A DNA stretch of 64,000 nt, taken from Thiothrix sp. UBA5583 (GTDB taxonomy: Bacteria; Pseudomonadota; Gammaproteobacteria; Thiotrichales; Thiotrichaceae). This document shows positions 9,144-27,181 of this stretch, piece after piece (position 1 is the stretch's first letter; the number at the start of each line of letters is the position of its first letter). The notes under the pieces were generated by a model. That model had not been told where the DNA came from, did no database searches, and worked only from the letters and a program-made list of their open reading frames with translations. The translations under genes and the position numbers were made by a program. The stretch spans positions 304,695 through 368,694 of the forward strand of contig DILV01000026.1 of the NCBI GenBank assembly GCA_002425225.1, in the 5' to 3' direction.

Positions 9144-12100
9144 GAAAACTGCTGCATTACCTGCTGATCCATCCGCTAGCTGCCCTGTTGCTGGTGGTAT
9201 TGCTGTTGCTGGTAACACTGGCCTTGCTGGCAAGTTCCAGCAGTGGTACGCGCATTCTTGCCAGCAATCTCCAGCATGTTGTGCCGGAGCTGGAGCTGGC
9301 AGGGGTAGACGGGGCATTGCTGCAAGGCATTCGTTTGCAACGTTTGCACTGGCACGATGATACGACACAGGTGGAGGCTGAAGGGGTGCGTATCAGCAAC
9401 CGGTTGGAAATCGGTACACCTGCAACCTTGCGGGTGGATGAGCTGCATGTGGACAAGCTGACGCTGCATTTGCAGGATAGTGGGGCGGAGGACGATACAA
9501 AACCGTTTGTATTGCCAACCATCCTGCTGCCGTTCAATGTTGATATGCAGCAGGCTCGGATTGGTTCCATCGAAATCTGGCGGGATGGCAAACTGTTGCC
9601 GGTCTTGCGCAACGTGACGGCACACGGGCATACCCGTGACGGACGCTTGCAGCTTGACAGCTTGCAGGCGCAGGTAGATGACGGGCAAGGGCAGGCAACG
9701 CTTATAGTGGATGGCAATATGGGGCTTGCCCGCCCGCATCCGCTGGATGTCAATCTTGCGGTGGATTCCACCAATCCGGTCTGGGGACTTGGCAAGGGAA
9801 AAGCGCATCTGGGCGGGGAGCTGCAACAATACGAGTTGTCGATCGACGCTGACTGGCAATATGCCGCTTACCCACGTTATCAGGGGCATCTGCAAGGCAA
9901 GGGTACACTGGCAAACCTGGTGGTCAACAGCCTGCAACTGGAGGGGGCGGCTGGCAAGGTGACAGGCAAAGGCACACTCGGCTGGCAGGATGGTTTTTCC
10001 TGGCAGGCTGACCTGAACGGAACTACCCTCAACCCGGCTCCTTTCGTCAAGGATATGCCCGCCCAACTGGATGCCAGTCTGGTTTCCAGCGGTACATGGC
10101 GTGACGGTAAACCCAACCTCACCTTGGAAGTCAGCAAGTTGCAGGGCAAGCTGCGTGATTACCCGGTGGATGTGAAAGGTAAAGGGGCGTGGGATGGCAA
10201 ATTGTTGGCATTGCAATCACTGGATGCCTGGGTCGGTGGCAATCATGCCGAACTCAGCGGGCAAGCCAGTGAACCTTTCGATCTGCGTTGGAAAGTGGAT
10301 GCCCGCAATTTGGCTGAAGTCTGGCGTGGGCTGGAGGGTGGCGTAAAAGGTGAGGGAATCCTCAAGGGGACGCTTGCCAAACCGGTTATTCAGGCTGACC
10401 TGCAAGGCAGCAAGTTGCGCTATCAGGATTTCCGTCTCGGCACGCTGGAACTGAAAGCCACCCAGGAAGGTGAGCGTTACAACCTCAAATGGGTGCTGCA
10501 AGCCTTTAAAAATGGTAACAACGAACTCAAGTCAGCCACGCTCGACGGGCAGGGCAGTATCGACAACCACCGGCTTGTTGCCCAATTGGTTCATGCTGAT
10601 GGCAAGGCCGATTTCACCGCCAATGGTGGCTGGAAAGACGGTGCATGGAAAGGGGGTGTGCAAAACCTGTCATTGCGTGATACGCCCGCTGGTAACTGGA
10701 ACATGGCGGGGGCTGTCAATCTGGCTGCTTCCGCTAGCGCCTTCAGCAGTTCAGACATTTGCCTGAGCAATCCGGCAGGGGCAAAAGTGTGTGGTAAACC
10801 GGCATGGGCGCAGCGTGAGGGTTTTAGCATCAATGGTACGTTGCAACAGTTTCCGCTGGTCATGTTGAAAGCGTGGCTACCGGACACCATCAGCTTGCCG
10901 GGTTCTGCCAATGCCGAGTACCGTTTTGCCCAGTCCGGCGGGAATCCTGTAGCGAAACTCAGCTTGCGCTTGCCAGATAGTAGCTTGGGGCTGCATGACG
11001 GCAAGGGTAAAACTGAAACCTTGCAGTATGCCAATGCCAAAGCCGAGCTGGATTTACATGATCGTCAGGCTGATGTGCAAGCCAGCCTGGATTTGTTGAA
11101 GCGGGGAACCTTGCGAGCCAACGGTCAGGTAACTCTGTCACCACAGGACGGGCGGCATCGGTTGAATGCCAACATCAAGGTTGATGTACCGGACATCGGT
11201 TGGCTGGAACAGTTTTCCACGCAAATTGACCAGTTGAAAGGACAAGTTGTCGGCGATGTGCAGGTTTCCGGCTTGCTTGCCAGCCCGAACATTACCGGCA
11301 GTGCTCGCTTAAGCAACGGTCAGGTGCATTTGCCGGAAGCAGGCGTGACCCTGGATGCCATTACCCTCACCATGCAGGCGGATGGAGCAGATCGTGCCAA
11401 CCTTGTCGGTACATTGCGGGCAGGGCAGGGAGCCCTGAATGCCACTGGTGTGTTGTCGCTGGCAAATCTTCCCAATTGGCAGGCTGATGTCAAGCTGACA
11501 GGCAATAACCTGCGGCTGATGGATACCCACGAGATACAGGCACTGGTTTCACCCAATCTGCATATCCAGGCCAGCCCGGTAGATGTGAACATCACGGGTG
11601 TGGTGCAAGTGCCCGAAACCACGGTTAGCTTGCGTGAGTTTCCGGCAAGTGCCAAGGTGCGTTCAGGGGATGTGGTCATCGTCGGGCGCAATACCACCCG
11701 CCAAGCCACAGCCGTGTTGGTCAAGGAAGCACCGCTGAATATCAATCCCGATGTTAGTATCGAACTGGGCGACAAGGTGCAATTCACAGGGTTCGGGCTG
11801 GATGCTCGCTTGACCGGCAAACTGCGGGTACTGCGTACCCGTCAGGACATCGTGGCGCAGGGTGTGCTGAACGTGGAGGGTGGCACGTACAAGGCTTACG
11901 GGCAAAATTTACAAATCGAACGCGGCAGGTTGCTGTTCAATGGTCCAGTGGATAATCCGGGGCTGGACGTGCGGGCGGTGCGGGAAGTCGAGGATGGTGA
12001 TATTCAGGTTGGTATGGAACTCGCGGGTACAGTCAAGCGCCCTGAATCCACCCTGTTTTCCAGCCCGCAACAAAGCCAGAGCGATACGCTTAGCTATCTG

Positions 12101-12466
12101 TTGACGGGCAGGGCAATGTCGACTGTTAGCGGCGACCAATCATCCTTGCTGATGGATGCCATTACCGGGCTTGGTATTGCCGGTGGTGAAGGTTTGGCAC
12201 GGCAAATTGGCGGTAATCTCGGGCTGGATGAGGTGGGGTTGAAAGCCAAAAACGGCAGTTTTGAGCAAAGCGAGCTGTCACTGGGCAAGCGTCTGGGGCC
12301 GCGCTTGTATGTGCGCTATATCGTCAGCTTGTTTGATTCCTTACAGCGGGTAGCGGTTACTTACCAAATCAACAAACGTTTGCAGATCCAGGCGGAAACT
12401 GGCATCCAGCAGGGCGTTGACCTCATTTACAAGATTGATACCAACAAGGGGCCATTAGGGCCGTGA
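9140..12466 (+). CDS. tamB: Translocation and assembly module inner-membrane protein TamB
   Basis: An 1108-residue AsmA-like/DUF490 protein, somewhat shorter than E. coli TamB (1259). One N-terminal membrane anchor (about 10-35) is followed by a long periplasmic beta-rich body of repeating amphipathic strands, the type that forms a hydrophobic groove bridging the two membranes. The C-terminal TamB domain is intact: SYLLTGRAMST near 990, GGNLGLDEVGLKA near 1030 and LYVRYIVSLFDSLQRVAVTYQINKRL near the end. It begins at a GTG that overlaps the tamA stop, so the pair is translationally coupled. Confidence 0.93.
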   Translation: MRKLLHYLLIHPLAALLLVVLLLLVTLALLASSSSGTRILASNLQHVVPELELAGVDGALLQGIRLQRLHWHDDTTQVEAEGVRISNRLEIGTPATLRVDELHVDKLTLHLQDSGAEDDTKPFVLPTILLPFNVDMQQARIGSIEIWRDGKLLPVLRNVTAHGHTRDGRLQLDSLQAQVDDGQGQATLIVDGNMGLARPHPLDVNLAVDSTNPVWGLGKGKAHLGGELQQYELSIDADWQYAAYPRYQGHLQGKGTLANLVVNSLQLEGAAGKVTGKGTLGWQDGFSWQADLNGTTLNPAPFVKDMPAQLDASLVSSGTWRDGKPNLTLEVSKLQGKLRDYPVDVKGKGAWDGKLLALQSLDAWVGGNHAELSGQASEPFDLRWKVDARNLAEVWRGLEGGVKGEGILKGTLAKPVIQADLQGSKLRYQDFRLGTLELKATQEGERYNLKWVLQAFKNGNNELKSATLDGQGSIDNHRLVAQLVHADGKADFTANGGWKDGAWKGGVQNLSLRDTPAGNWNMAGAVNLAASASAFSSSDICLSNPAGAKVCGKPAWAQREGFSINGTLQQFPLVMLKAWLPDTISLPGSANAEYRFAQSGGNPVAKLSLRLPDSSLGLHDGKGKTETLQYANAKAELDLHDRQADVQASLDLLKRGTLRANGQVTLSPQDGRHRLNANIKVDVPDIGWLEQFSTQIDQLKGQVVGDVQVSGLLASPNITGSARLSNGQVHLPEAGVTLDAITLTMQADGADRANLVGTLRAGQGALNATGVLSLANLPNWQADVKLTGNNLRLMDTHEIQALVSPNLHIQASPVDVNITGVVQVPETTVSLREFPASAKVRSGDVVIVGRNTTRQATAVLVKEAPLNINPDVSIELGDKVQFTGFGLDARLTGKLRVLRTRQDIVAQGVLNVEGGTYKAYGQNLQIERGRLLFNGPVDNPGLDVRAVREVEDGDIQVGMELAGTVKRPESTLFSSPQQSQSDTLSYLLTGRAMSTVSGDQSSLLMDAITGLGIAGGEGLARQIGGNLGLDEVGLKAKNGSFEQSELSLGKRLGPRLYVRYIVSLFDSLQRVAVTYQINKRLQIQAETGIQQGVDLIYKIDTNKGPLGP

Positions 12467-12539
12467 GGCATAATTTGCTTGCGGGAGAATGGCTTGGAAT
12501 CCATGATGAAAATAATGCAGGATTGTGTTGTTTTAAGTG

Positions 12540-12568
12540 TTGACAAGGACAAGGGTTTCACTCAAAAT
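12540..12568 (+). promoter_or_regulatory. Sigma70 promoter of the tRNA-tufB unit
   Basis: TTGACA at 12540-12545, a 17-bp spacer, then CAAAAT at 12563-12568, followed by a GC-rich CTGCGCC discriminator of the kind linked to stringent control of stable RNA genes. tRNA-Tyr begins 16 bp after the -10 element. The rest of 12467-12539, downstream of tamB, shows no gene. Confidence 0.7.
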
Positions 12569-12584
12569 CTGCGCCTTTCCAGTC

Positions 12585-12669
<85 letters not shown>

Positions 12670-12736
12670 TATTTTATTGGTTTACACGTTCAGCTTGATT
12701 CATATCGTCATGCGGTGTGGGCAAAAAAGGCTTCAG

Positions 12737-12810
<74 letters not shown>

Positions 12811-12839
12811 AATTCTGGCTGAGTCGTTAGATAGTTTTT

Positions 12840-12915
<76 letters not shown>

Positions 12916-12950
12916 GTTATTGAAAAGAATTTAACGGGAAGTTATCGAAA

Positions 12951-14141
12951 ATGGCAAAAGGTAAATTTGAACGCACGAAGCCGCACGTAAACGTAGGGAC
13001 AATCGGTCACGTTGACCACGGCAAAACCACTCTGACCGCAGCGCTGACTGTCGTACAGTCCCGCAAGTTCGGTGGTGAAGCCAAAGCATACGACCAGATC
13101 GACGCAGCACCAGAAGAAAAGGCACGTGGTATCACTATCTCCACTGCTCACGTTGAATACGAATCTGACAACCGCCACTACGCACACGTAGACTGCCCAG
13201 GGCACGCTGACTATGTAAAAAACATGATCACTGGTGCAGCGCAAATGGACGGCGCCATTCTGGTATGTTCCGCTGCTGACGGCCCAATGCCGCAGACCCG
13301 GGAGCACATCCTGTTGTCTCGTCAGGTAGGCGTACCTTACATCGTTGTTTACATGAACAAGTGTGACCTGGTTGATGACGAAGAGCTGCTGGAGCTGGTT
13401 GAAATGGAACTGCGTGAGCTGCTCTCCAGCTACGACTTCCCTGGTGACGACACCCCAATCATCAAGGGTTCTGCCCGTGCAGCCTTGGAAGGTGATCAAT
13501 CCGAGATCGGCGAGCCATCCATCGCCCGCCTGATTGATGCGCTGGACAGCTACATCCCTGAGCCAGAACGCGCGGTTGACGGCACTTTCCTGATGCCGGT
13601 AGAAGACGTATTCTCCATCTCCGGTCGTGGTACTGTCGTAACAGGCCGTATCGAGCGTGGTGTTATTAAAGTTGGTGAGTCCATCGAAATCGTTGGTATC
13701 CGTGCCAGCCAAACCACCACCGTTACCGGCGTGGAAATGTTCCGCAAGCTGCTTGATCAAGGTATGGCAGGTGACAACGTAGGTCTGTTGCTGCGCGGCA
13801 CCAAACGTGACGACGTAGAACGTGGTCAAGTACTGTGCAAGCCGGGCTCCATCAAGCCGCACACCAAATTTGAAGCAGAAATTTACGTTCTGTCCAAGGA
13901 AGAAGGTGGTCGTCACACCCCGTTCTTCAAAGGCTACCGTCCACAATTCTACTTCCGTACCACCGACGTAACAGGCGCTTGCGACCTGCCGGAAGGTGTG
14001 GAAATGGTAATGCCGGGCGATAACGTCAAGCTGGTTGTCAGTCTGATCAACCCGATCGCGATGGAAGAAGGTCTGCGCTTCGCTATTCGTGAAGGTGGTC
14101 GTACTGTTGGTGCCGGTGTTGTTGCCAAGATTATCGAGTAA
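12951..14141 (+). CDS. tufB: Elongation factor Tu (copy next to the tRNA cluster)
   Basis: A 396-residue EF-Tu, the GTPase that brings aminoacyl-tRNA to the ribosomal A site. The nucleotide-binding motifs are GHVDHGKTT (P-loop, about 19-27), DCPGHADY (switch II) and NKCDLVDD, followed by domains 2 and 3. The protein appears identical to the second copy at 29293-30483, while the genes differ at scattered synonymous positions. It sits between tRNA-Thr and tRNA-Trp and is likely co-transcribed with them. By position I call it tufB. Confidence 0.97.
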   Translation: MAKGKFERTKPHVNVGTIGHVDHGKTTLTAALTVVQSRKFGGEAKAYDQIDAAPEEKARGITISTAHVEYESDNRHYAHVDCPGHADYVKNMITGAAQMDGAILVCSAADGPMPQTREHILLSRQVGVPYIVVYMNKCDLVDDEELLELVEMELRELLSSYDFPGDDTPIIKGSARAALEGDQSEIGEPSIARLIDALDSYIPEPERAVDGTFLMPVEDVFSISGRGTVVTGRIERGVIKVGESIEIVGIRASQTTTVTGVEMFRKLLDQGMAGDNVGLLLRGTKRDDVERGQVLCKPGSIKPHTKFEAEIYVLSKEEGGRHTPFFKGYRPQFYFRTTDVTGACDLPEGVEMVMPGDNVKLVVSLINPIAMEEGLRFAIREGGRTVGAGVVAKIIE

Positions 14142-14199
14142 GTAATTGCTTGTGTTTTGAAGGGGTGGGGAGTATGCTCCCTGCTCTTTCTGCTTTTAC

Positions 14200-14275
14200 A
14201 GGTCAATAGCTCAATTGGCAGAGCAGCGGTTTCCAAAACCGCAGGTTGGGGGTTCGATTCCCTCTTGGCCTGCCA
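14200..14275 (+). tRNA. tRNA-Trp (anticodon CCA)
   Basis: A 76-nt cloverleaf. Acceptor AGGTCAA pairs with TTGGCCT (one G-T pair), the anticodon loop is TTCCAAA, the T loop is TTCGATT, and the CCA is encoded. It lies between tufB and secE, the usual gammaproteobacterial position. Confidence 0.96.
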
Positions 14276-14365
14276 TCTTTTCAGATGGCTTTGGATAACA
14301 AATTGTTTTGTACAAAGCAGTCTCTTGTCCAAAGTCATTCGACTGTCAGGTTTGGTGAAAATAAA

Positions 14366-14758
14366 ATGTCAGATCATACCGAAGAACAGGGCTCATCGCT
14401 TGATACGGTAAAGCTCGTCATTGCACTCGCGCTGCTACTGGCAGGGATCGTGGGTTTTTACTATTTTGAGACTTGGCAAGGTGAGCAGGTTTCCTTGCTG
14501 CTGCGCGTGGTTGGTCTGTTGGTTGTGGCAGGGGCGGGAGCTGCGGTTGCGCTGACCACTCAAGCGGGTCGTTCGTTGGTGGGTTTCATGAAGGATTCCC
14601 GCCTTGAAGTGCGCAAGATGGTATGGCCTACACGTGATGAAACCCTGAAGACGACGCTCATGGTGATGGTTATCGTTCTGATCCTTTCCATTTTTCTTTG
14701 GATTGTTGACTCACTGCTTGGCTGGGGTATCCAAAGCTTGTTGGGAGGGGTTTCCTGA
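14366..14758 (+). CDS. secE: Preprotein translocase subunit SecE
   Basis: A 130-residue SecE with three membrane spans (about 16-32, 43-63 and 96-116), as in the E. coli form; many bacteria have only the last span. The conserved amphipathic part, [20 protein letters not shown], precedes the third span and clamps SecY in the SecYEG channel. The start is the ATG of MSDHTEEQ; codons further upstream are open but run into the tRNA-Trp gene. Its stop overlaps the nusG start (ATGA), which couples the two. Confidence 0.95.
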   Translation: MSDHTEEQGSSLDTVKLVIALALLLAGIVGFYYFETWQGEQVSLLLRVVGLLVVAGAGAAVALTTQAGRSLVGFMKDSRLEVRKMVWPTRDETLKTTLMVMVIVLILSIFLWIVDSLLGWGIQSLLGGVS

Positions 14759-15291
14759 TGGCTAAGCGATGGTTTGTAGTTCAGGCTTATTCCGGCTTTG
14801 AGAATCAGGTAAAGCGTTCTTTGGAAGAGCGCATCGTGCGTTTTGGCTTGCAGGATGCTTTTGGTCATGTGCTGGTGCCGACCGAAGAGGTCGTTGAAAT
14901 GCGTGATGGGCAAAAGCGGCGCAGTGAGCGCAAGTTTTTCCCCGGCTATGTGCTGGTCGAAATGGAAATGAATGATGATACTTGGCATATGGTGAAAGAA
15001 ACACCGAAAGTGCTGGGTTTCATCGGGGGCAAGGCTGATAAGCCTGCACCCATTACACAGAAAGAAGTCGACAATATCATGCGCCGTGTTGAAGAAGGTG
15101 CAGAAAAGCCACGTCCCAAAGTCTTGTTTGATGCGGGTGAAGTGGTGCGTGTTACTGATGGGCCATTTAAGGACTTCAACGGCGTTGTCGAAGAAGCTAA
15201 CTATGAAAAAAACCGCCTGTTGGTCGCAGTGCAGATTTTTGGTCGCTCAACGCCCGTTGAGCTTGAGTTCTACCAGGTCGAAAAAACCTGA
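14758..15291 (+). CDS. nusG: Transcription termination/antitermination factor NusG
   Basis: A 177-residue NusG. The NGN domain begins with [22 protein letters not shown] and binds the RNA polymerase clamp helices. The C-terminal KOW domain ([20 protein letters not shown] onward) binds Rho or ribosomal protein S10. It adjusts elongation and links transcription with translation. It overlaps secE by 1 nt and precedes the L11-L1 genes by 55 nt. Confidence 0.96.
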   Translation: MAKRWFVVQAYSGFENQVKRSLEERIVRFGLQDAFGHVLVPTEEVVEMRDGQKRRSERKFFPGYVLVEMEMNDDTWHMVKETPKVLGFIGGKADKPAPITQKEVDNIMRRVEEGAEKPRPKVLFDAGEVVRVTDGPFKDFNGVVEEANYEKNRLLVAVQIFGRSTPVELEFYQVEKT

Positions 15292-15302
15292 CTTGGTAGC
15301 TA

Positions 15303-15327
15303 GGGGAGCCGTAAGGCGTTATCACCC
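15303..15327 (+). promoter_or_regulatory. Candidate L1-binding hairpin in the rplK leader
   Basis: The nusG-rplK gap can fold as an outer GGG/CCC stem (15303-15305 with 15325-15327), an asymmetric internal loop, and an inner GCC/GGC stem closed by GTAA. An asymmetric loop between short GC stems is the known style of L1 translational operators, and L1 is encoded in the second gene of this unit. Assignment is by structure and position, not by a tested consensus. Confidence 0.45.
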
Positions 15328-15346
15328 GTTTATATAGGAAACTATC

Positions 15347-15778
15347 ATGGCAAAGAAAGTCATTGGCTATATCAAGCTGCAAGTTCCGGCTGGTAAAGCA
15401 AATCCAAGTCCACCTATCGGTCCTGCGCTGGGTCAGCGTGGTCTGAATATCATGGAATTCTGCAAGGCATTCAACGCTGCTACGCAGGGTATGGAAGTTG
15501 GTTTGCCAACTCCAGTGGTAATTACAGCGTATAGCGACAAAAGCTTTACGTTTGTTATGAAAACCACGCCAGCCTCTGTTTTGCTCAAAAAGGCAGTAGG
15601 CATCAAGTCTGGCAGCGCCCGCCCTAACAGTAACAAGGTTGGCAAGGTTAACCGTGCCCAACTGGAAGAAATCGCCAAGACCAAGACGCCAGACCTGACG
15701 GCTGCTTCTATGGATGCGGCGGTACGTACCATTGCAGGCACCGCCCGCAGCATGGGTCTTGAAGTGGAGGGGGTGTAA
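15347..15778 (+). CDS. rplK: 50S ribosomal protein L11
   Basis: A 143-residue L11, the usual length. The N-terminal domain ([32 protein letters not shown]) carries the proline-rich linker used in the factor-binding GTPase centre and in thiostrepton sensitivity. The C-terminal domain ends [16 protein letters not shown] and binds the 1070 region of 23S rRNA. It has a good GGA-type ribosome-binding site. First gene of the L11-L1 pair; translation is probably controlled by L1 through the leader hairpin. Confidence 0.97.
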   Translation: MAKKVIGYIKLQVPAGKANPSPPIGPALGQRGLNIMEFCKAFNAATQGMEVGLPTPVVITAYSDKSFTFVMKTTPASVLLKKAVGIKSGSARPNSNKVGKVNRAQLEEIAKTKTPDLTAASMDAAVRTIAGTARSMGLEVEGV

Positions 15779-15779
15779 G

Positions 15780-16475
15780 ATGGCAAAGCTGACCAAACGT
15801 CAAAAAGCAATCGCTGAGAAAGTTAATACCAATAAGTCTTATGCGCTGGCTGAGGCTCTGGACACACTGAAATCCCTGCCGCGTGCCAAGTTTGTTGAAA
15901 GCGTTGATGTAAGTATCAATTTGGGTGTTGACCCGCGTAAATCCGATCAGGTTGTACGTGGTTCCACCGTGTTGCCAAATGGTAATGGCAAAACTGTCCG
16001 TGTTGCAGTTTTTGCTCAGGGTGCGAACGTTGAAGCTGCCAAGGCAGCAGGCGCAGACATCGTGGGTTTTGATGATCTGGCTGCCGAAATCAAGGCGGGC
16101 AAAATGGACTTCGATGTGGTCATTGCCAGTCCTGACGCGATGCGTGTCGTCGGTCAACTGGGTCAAATCCTTGGTCCGCGCGGCTTGATGCCAAACCCGA
16201 AAGTCGGCACTGTGACCCCTGATGTGGCAGGTGCTGTGCGTAATGCTAAGGCTGGTCAGGTGCGGTACCGTACTGACAAGGCCGGTATCATCCATTGTTC
16301 CGTAGGTAATGTGGAATTCGATACCGACAAACTGGCCGGTAACATCAATGCGCTGGTGGCGGATCTGGTAAAACTGAAGCCGTCTACCTCCAAGGGTGTT
16401 TATCTGAAGAAAGTTGCTGTGTCCACCACAATGGGGACAGGTTTGACAGTTGATGGTGCATCACTGTCTTACTAA
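15780..16475 (+). CDS. rplA: 50S ribosomal protein L1
   Basis: A 231-residue L1 that starts 1 nt after the rplK stop. The family motifs are present: [21 protein letters not shown] near 39-59, [11 protein letters not shown] near 66 and the [15 protein letters not shown] block near 138. L1 forms the mobile stalk by the ribosomal E site and in other bacteria represses its own operon. The tight spacing to rplK fits coupled translation. Confidence 0.97.
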   Translation: MAKLTKRQKAIAEKVNTNKSYALAEALDTLKSLPRAKFVESVDVSINLGVDPRKSDQVVRGSTVLPNGNGKTVRVAVFAQGANVEAAKAAGADIVGFDDLAAEIKAGKMDFDVVIASPDAMRVVGQLGQILGPRGLMPNPKVGTVTPDVAGAVRNAKAGQVRYRTDKAGIIHCSVGNVEFDTDKLAGNINALVADLVKLKPSTSKGVYLKKVAVSTTMGTGLTVDGASLSY

Positions 16476-16559
16476 CTGATTTGGAGCCGTGAAGGCTCCA
16501 TCTCCCTGCTTTCATGGATGAAAGCTGCCGCAAGGCAATCAAGATATACATGGATGTAT

Positions 16560-16738
16560 GTCGTCAAAGACCGCAGGTGTTTTCCGAAAACTTAATGGTT
16601 CTGCCTTTCGCTGAAGTGGTAGAGAACCTGCGCAGATGGCGTTACCCGAGTCAGTAAGATGGTTTGGGACGCTGTTTCCTTCACAAGCCGGAAAGCGGCA
16701 AGTGATCGATAAATGGCGGAATGTCCGCCAAACCAGGA
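16560..16738 (+). promoter_or_regulatory. L10 leader (autoregulatory 5' region of rplJL)
   Basis: The 272-nt gap between rplA and rplJ holds no convincing gene. It has the position and size of the L10 leader, where the L10-(L12)4 complex binds rplJ mRNA and blocks translation. Directly before the ribosome-binding site is a strong hairpin, TGGCGGA (16714-16720) with TCCGCCA (16724-16730), followed by AGGAG at 16735-16739. Bounds are approximate. A promoter for rplJ may also lie in 16476-16560, but I see no clear one. Confidence 0.6.
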
Positions 16739-16747
16739 GTAGATAAC

Positions 16748-17266
16748 GTGGCATTAACACTGCAAGAGAAAAAAGAGATTGTCTCTGAAGTGGCCGCAGT
16801 TGCTGCAAGTGCTCATTCCATGGTGGCTGCCGAGTACCGTGGATTGACCGTAGGGCAACTCACCACGCTGCGCCAAAACGCACGCAAGGGTGGGGTGTAT
16901 CTGCGGGTCGTAAAGAACAATCTGGCGCGTATCGCCGTCAAGGACACTGCATTTGAATGTGTTCAGGATGGTCTGGTAGGTCCGCTGGTACTGGCGTTTT
17001 CCCAGGAAGATCCAGGTTCTGCGGCGCGTCTGATCAAGGAGTTCAAGAAAGACAAAGCCAACGACAAGATGGAAGTCAAGTTCGTCGCTATCGACGGCAA
17101 AATGCTTCCTGCTTCTGAGTTGGAACGTCTGGCGAAACTGCCGACACGCGATCAGGCACTGGCCACCTTGGCCGCTGTCCTGCGTGCTCCGCTCGACAAG
17201 TTCGCACGTACCCTTGCTGCATTGCGTGACCAAAAAGCTGAAGCCGCTGGCATCAGTTTGGATTGA
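16748..17266 (+). CDS. rplJ: 50S ribosomal protein L10
   Basis: A 172-residue L10 starting at a GTG 8 nt after AGGAG. The N-terminal RNA-binding domain includes VAAEYRGLTVGQLTTLRQNARKGG and VVKNNLARIA. The C-terminal helix (ATLAAVLRAPLDKFARTLAALRDQ) is where L7/L12 dimers dock. L10 anchors the factor-recruiting stalk. It should repress its own translation through the upstream leader. Confidence 0.97.
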   Translation: MALTLQEKKEIVSEVAAVAASAHSMVAAEYRGLTVGQLTTLRQNARKGGVYLRVVKNNLARIAVKDTAFECVQDGLVGPLVLAFSQEDPGSAARLIKEFKKDKANDKMEVKFVAIDGKMLPASELERLAKLPTRDQALATLAAVLRAPLDKFARTLAALRDQKAEAAGISLD

Positions 17267-17299
17267 TCTGATTACTGATTTAGGTTTTGGAGAATCAAA

Positions 17300-17677
17300 A
17301 TGGCTTGTACTAAAGAAGATATGTTGGAAACCTTTGCCAACATGACTGTAACTGAAATCGTTGACCTGATTTCAGCGATTGAAGAAAAATTCGGTGTTAC
17401 TGCTGCGGTTGCAGTAGCTGCTGGTCCTGCTGCTGGCGGTGAAGCTGCTCCTGCGGTTGAAGAGCAAACCGAATTCAACGTTGTTATGACCAGCTTCGGC
17501 GCGAATAAGATCAACGTTATCAAGGTTGTTCGTGGCGCGACCGGTCTGGGTCTGAAAGAAGCGAAAGACATGGTTGAAGGCGTTCCTTCCGTTGTTAAGG
17601 AAGCCGCTAGCAAGGACGAAGCAGAAAAGCTCAAGAAAGAACTGGAAGAAGCAGGCGCAACTGTCGAACTCAAGTAA
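17300..17677 (+). CDS. rplL: 50S ribosomal protein L7/L12
   Basis: A 125-residue stalk protein. The N-terminal dimerisation helices ([22 protein letters not shown]) are joined by an Ala/Pro/Gly-rich hinge (about 37-52) to the C-terminal factor-binding domain ([40 protein letters not shown]). It recruits translational GTPases such as EF-Tu and EF-G. It follows rplJ by 33 nt and is followed by an attenuator-like hairpin before rpoB. Confidence 0.97.
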   Translation: MACTKEDMLETFANMTVTEIVDLISAIEEKFGVTAAVAVAAGPAAGGEAAPAVEEQTEFNVVMTSFGANKINVIKVVRGATGLGLKEAKDMVEGVPSVVKEAASKDEAEKLKKELEEAGATVELK

Positions 17678-17726
17678 TACTGAGGGTTGGCATGTTGAAC
17701 TGCAATTAGTTCTTACATACCTTGCA

Positions 17727-17759
17727 GGCTGGCAGCGTATCTTGCGCTGTCAGCCTTTT
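17727..17759 (+). terminator. Attenuator between rplL and rpoB
   Basis: GGCTG (17727-17731) and CAGCG (17733-17737) pair with CGCTG (17745-17749) and CAGCC (17751-17755), with one G-T pair at the join, and TTTTG follows. A partial terminator at this place explains in E. coli why rplJL mRNA exceeds rpoBC mRNA. The hairpin is seen directly; the function is by analogy. Confidence 0.7.
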
Positions 17760-17831
17760 GTCGCTTGTTAAGTTGACAAAACCGGCAATGTCTGGAAGCC
17801 GGGATTCTGACTCCGAAATTGAGGAAAGAAG

Positions 17832-21917
<4,086 letters not shown>

Positions 21918-21935
21918 ACACGGGATTGGATAGCG

Positions 21936-26126
<4,191 letters not shown>

Positions 26127-26159
26127 TCCAGTGAGGGTTCAGGTTTAAGTTATTGACAG

Positions 26160-26187
26160 GGAAAACCTCCTTGACAGGAGGTTTTCC
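26160..26187 (+). terminator. Hairpin after rpoC overlapping the str promoter
   Basis: An 11-bp perfect stem, GGAAAACCTCC (26160-26170) and GGAGGTTTTCC (26177-26187), with the 6-nt loop TTGACA. No T-run follows, so it is not a classical intrinsic terminator. It could stabilise or end rpoC mRNA. Its loop is exactly the -35 hexamer of the next promoter. Confidence 0.55.
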
Positions 26188-26199
26188 GATCCATACAAT
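26171..26199 (+). promoter_or_regulatory. Sigma70 promoter of the str operon
   Basis: A perfect TTGACA at 26171-26176, a 17-bp spacer, and TACAAT at 26194-26199. Predicted transcription start is about 26206, leaving a leader of roughly 90 nt before rpsL. Confidence 0.8.
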
Positions 26200-26214
26200 C
26201 TTGCGTCCTTAGAT

Positions 26215-26240
26215 AGACCGATTTTCGGTCTGTTGTTTTT
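26215..26240 (+). terminator. Leader hairpin (possible attenuator) ahead of rpsL
   Basis: AGACCGA (26215-26221) pairs with TCGGTCT (26225-26231), followed by GTTGTTTTT. It lies about 10 nt after the predicted start of the str promoter, so it could trim transcription entering rpsL. The stem is short (7 bp), so strength is uncertain. Confidence 0.5.
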
Positions 26241-26297
26241 ATGGGGACTAGGCAAGCCAGGCAGGTTCCTCGTGATTCCAGGAGACAATTTCAGAAT

Positions 26298-26672
26298 ATG
26301 GCAACAGTAAACCAGTTGGTGCGCAAACCGCGCCAGAGCAAAGTAGAGAAGAGTAAGGTGCCAGCGCTGGAGGCTTGTCCGCAGCGTCGTGGTGTTTGTA
26401 CCCGTGTTTATACGACCACCCCAAAGAAACCGAACTCCGCTATGCGTAAGGTTGCTCGTGTGCGTTTGACCAATGGTTTTGAAGTCACCAGCTATATCGG
26501 TGGTGAAGGCCATAACCTCCAGGAGCACTCGGTAGTGCTGATCCGTGGTGGTCGTGTCAAGGACCTGCCAGGTGTGCGTTACCATACAGTGCGCGGCAGT
26601 CTTGATACGCAAGGTGTCAAAAATCGCAAGCAGGCTCGTTCCAAGTACGGCGCCAAGCGTCCCAAGAAGTAA
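26298..26672 (+). CDS. rpsL: 30S ribosomal protein S12
   Basis: A 124-residue S12 from the ATG of [13 protein letters not shown]; an upstream in-frame ATG would add an unusual 19-residue extension and was not chosen. The decoding-site segment [17 protein letters not shown] (Lys43 region) and [15 protein letters not shown] (Lys88 region) are wild type, so no streptomycin-resistance change is visible. First gene of the str operon, 19 nt before rpsG. Confidence 0.97.
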   Translation: MATVNQLVRKPRQSKVEKSKVPALEACPQRRGVCTRVYTTTPKKPNSAMRKVARVRLTNGFEVTSYIGGEGHNLQEHSVVLIRGGRVKDLPGVRYHTVRGSLDTQGVKNRKQARSKYGAKRPKK

Positions 26673-26688
26673 TTCACAGGTGATATGA

Positions 26689-27162
<474 letters not shown>

Positions 27163-27181
27163 TTGACGGATTAAAAATTCA

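Noticed and set aside
12942..13946. 334-codon minus-strand frame over tufB, repeated over tufA at 29254-30288
   Set aside because: Both copies are antisense images of EF-Tu; their similarity reflects the duplicated tuf genes, not a second gene.
26241..26297. Longer S12 with 19 extra N-terminal residues
   Set aside because: S12 proteins begin at MATVNQL; the upstream ATG lacks a ribosome-binding site and falls in the leader after the attenuator hairpin.
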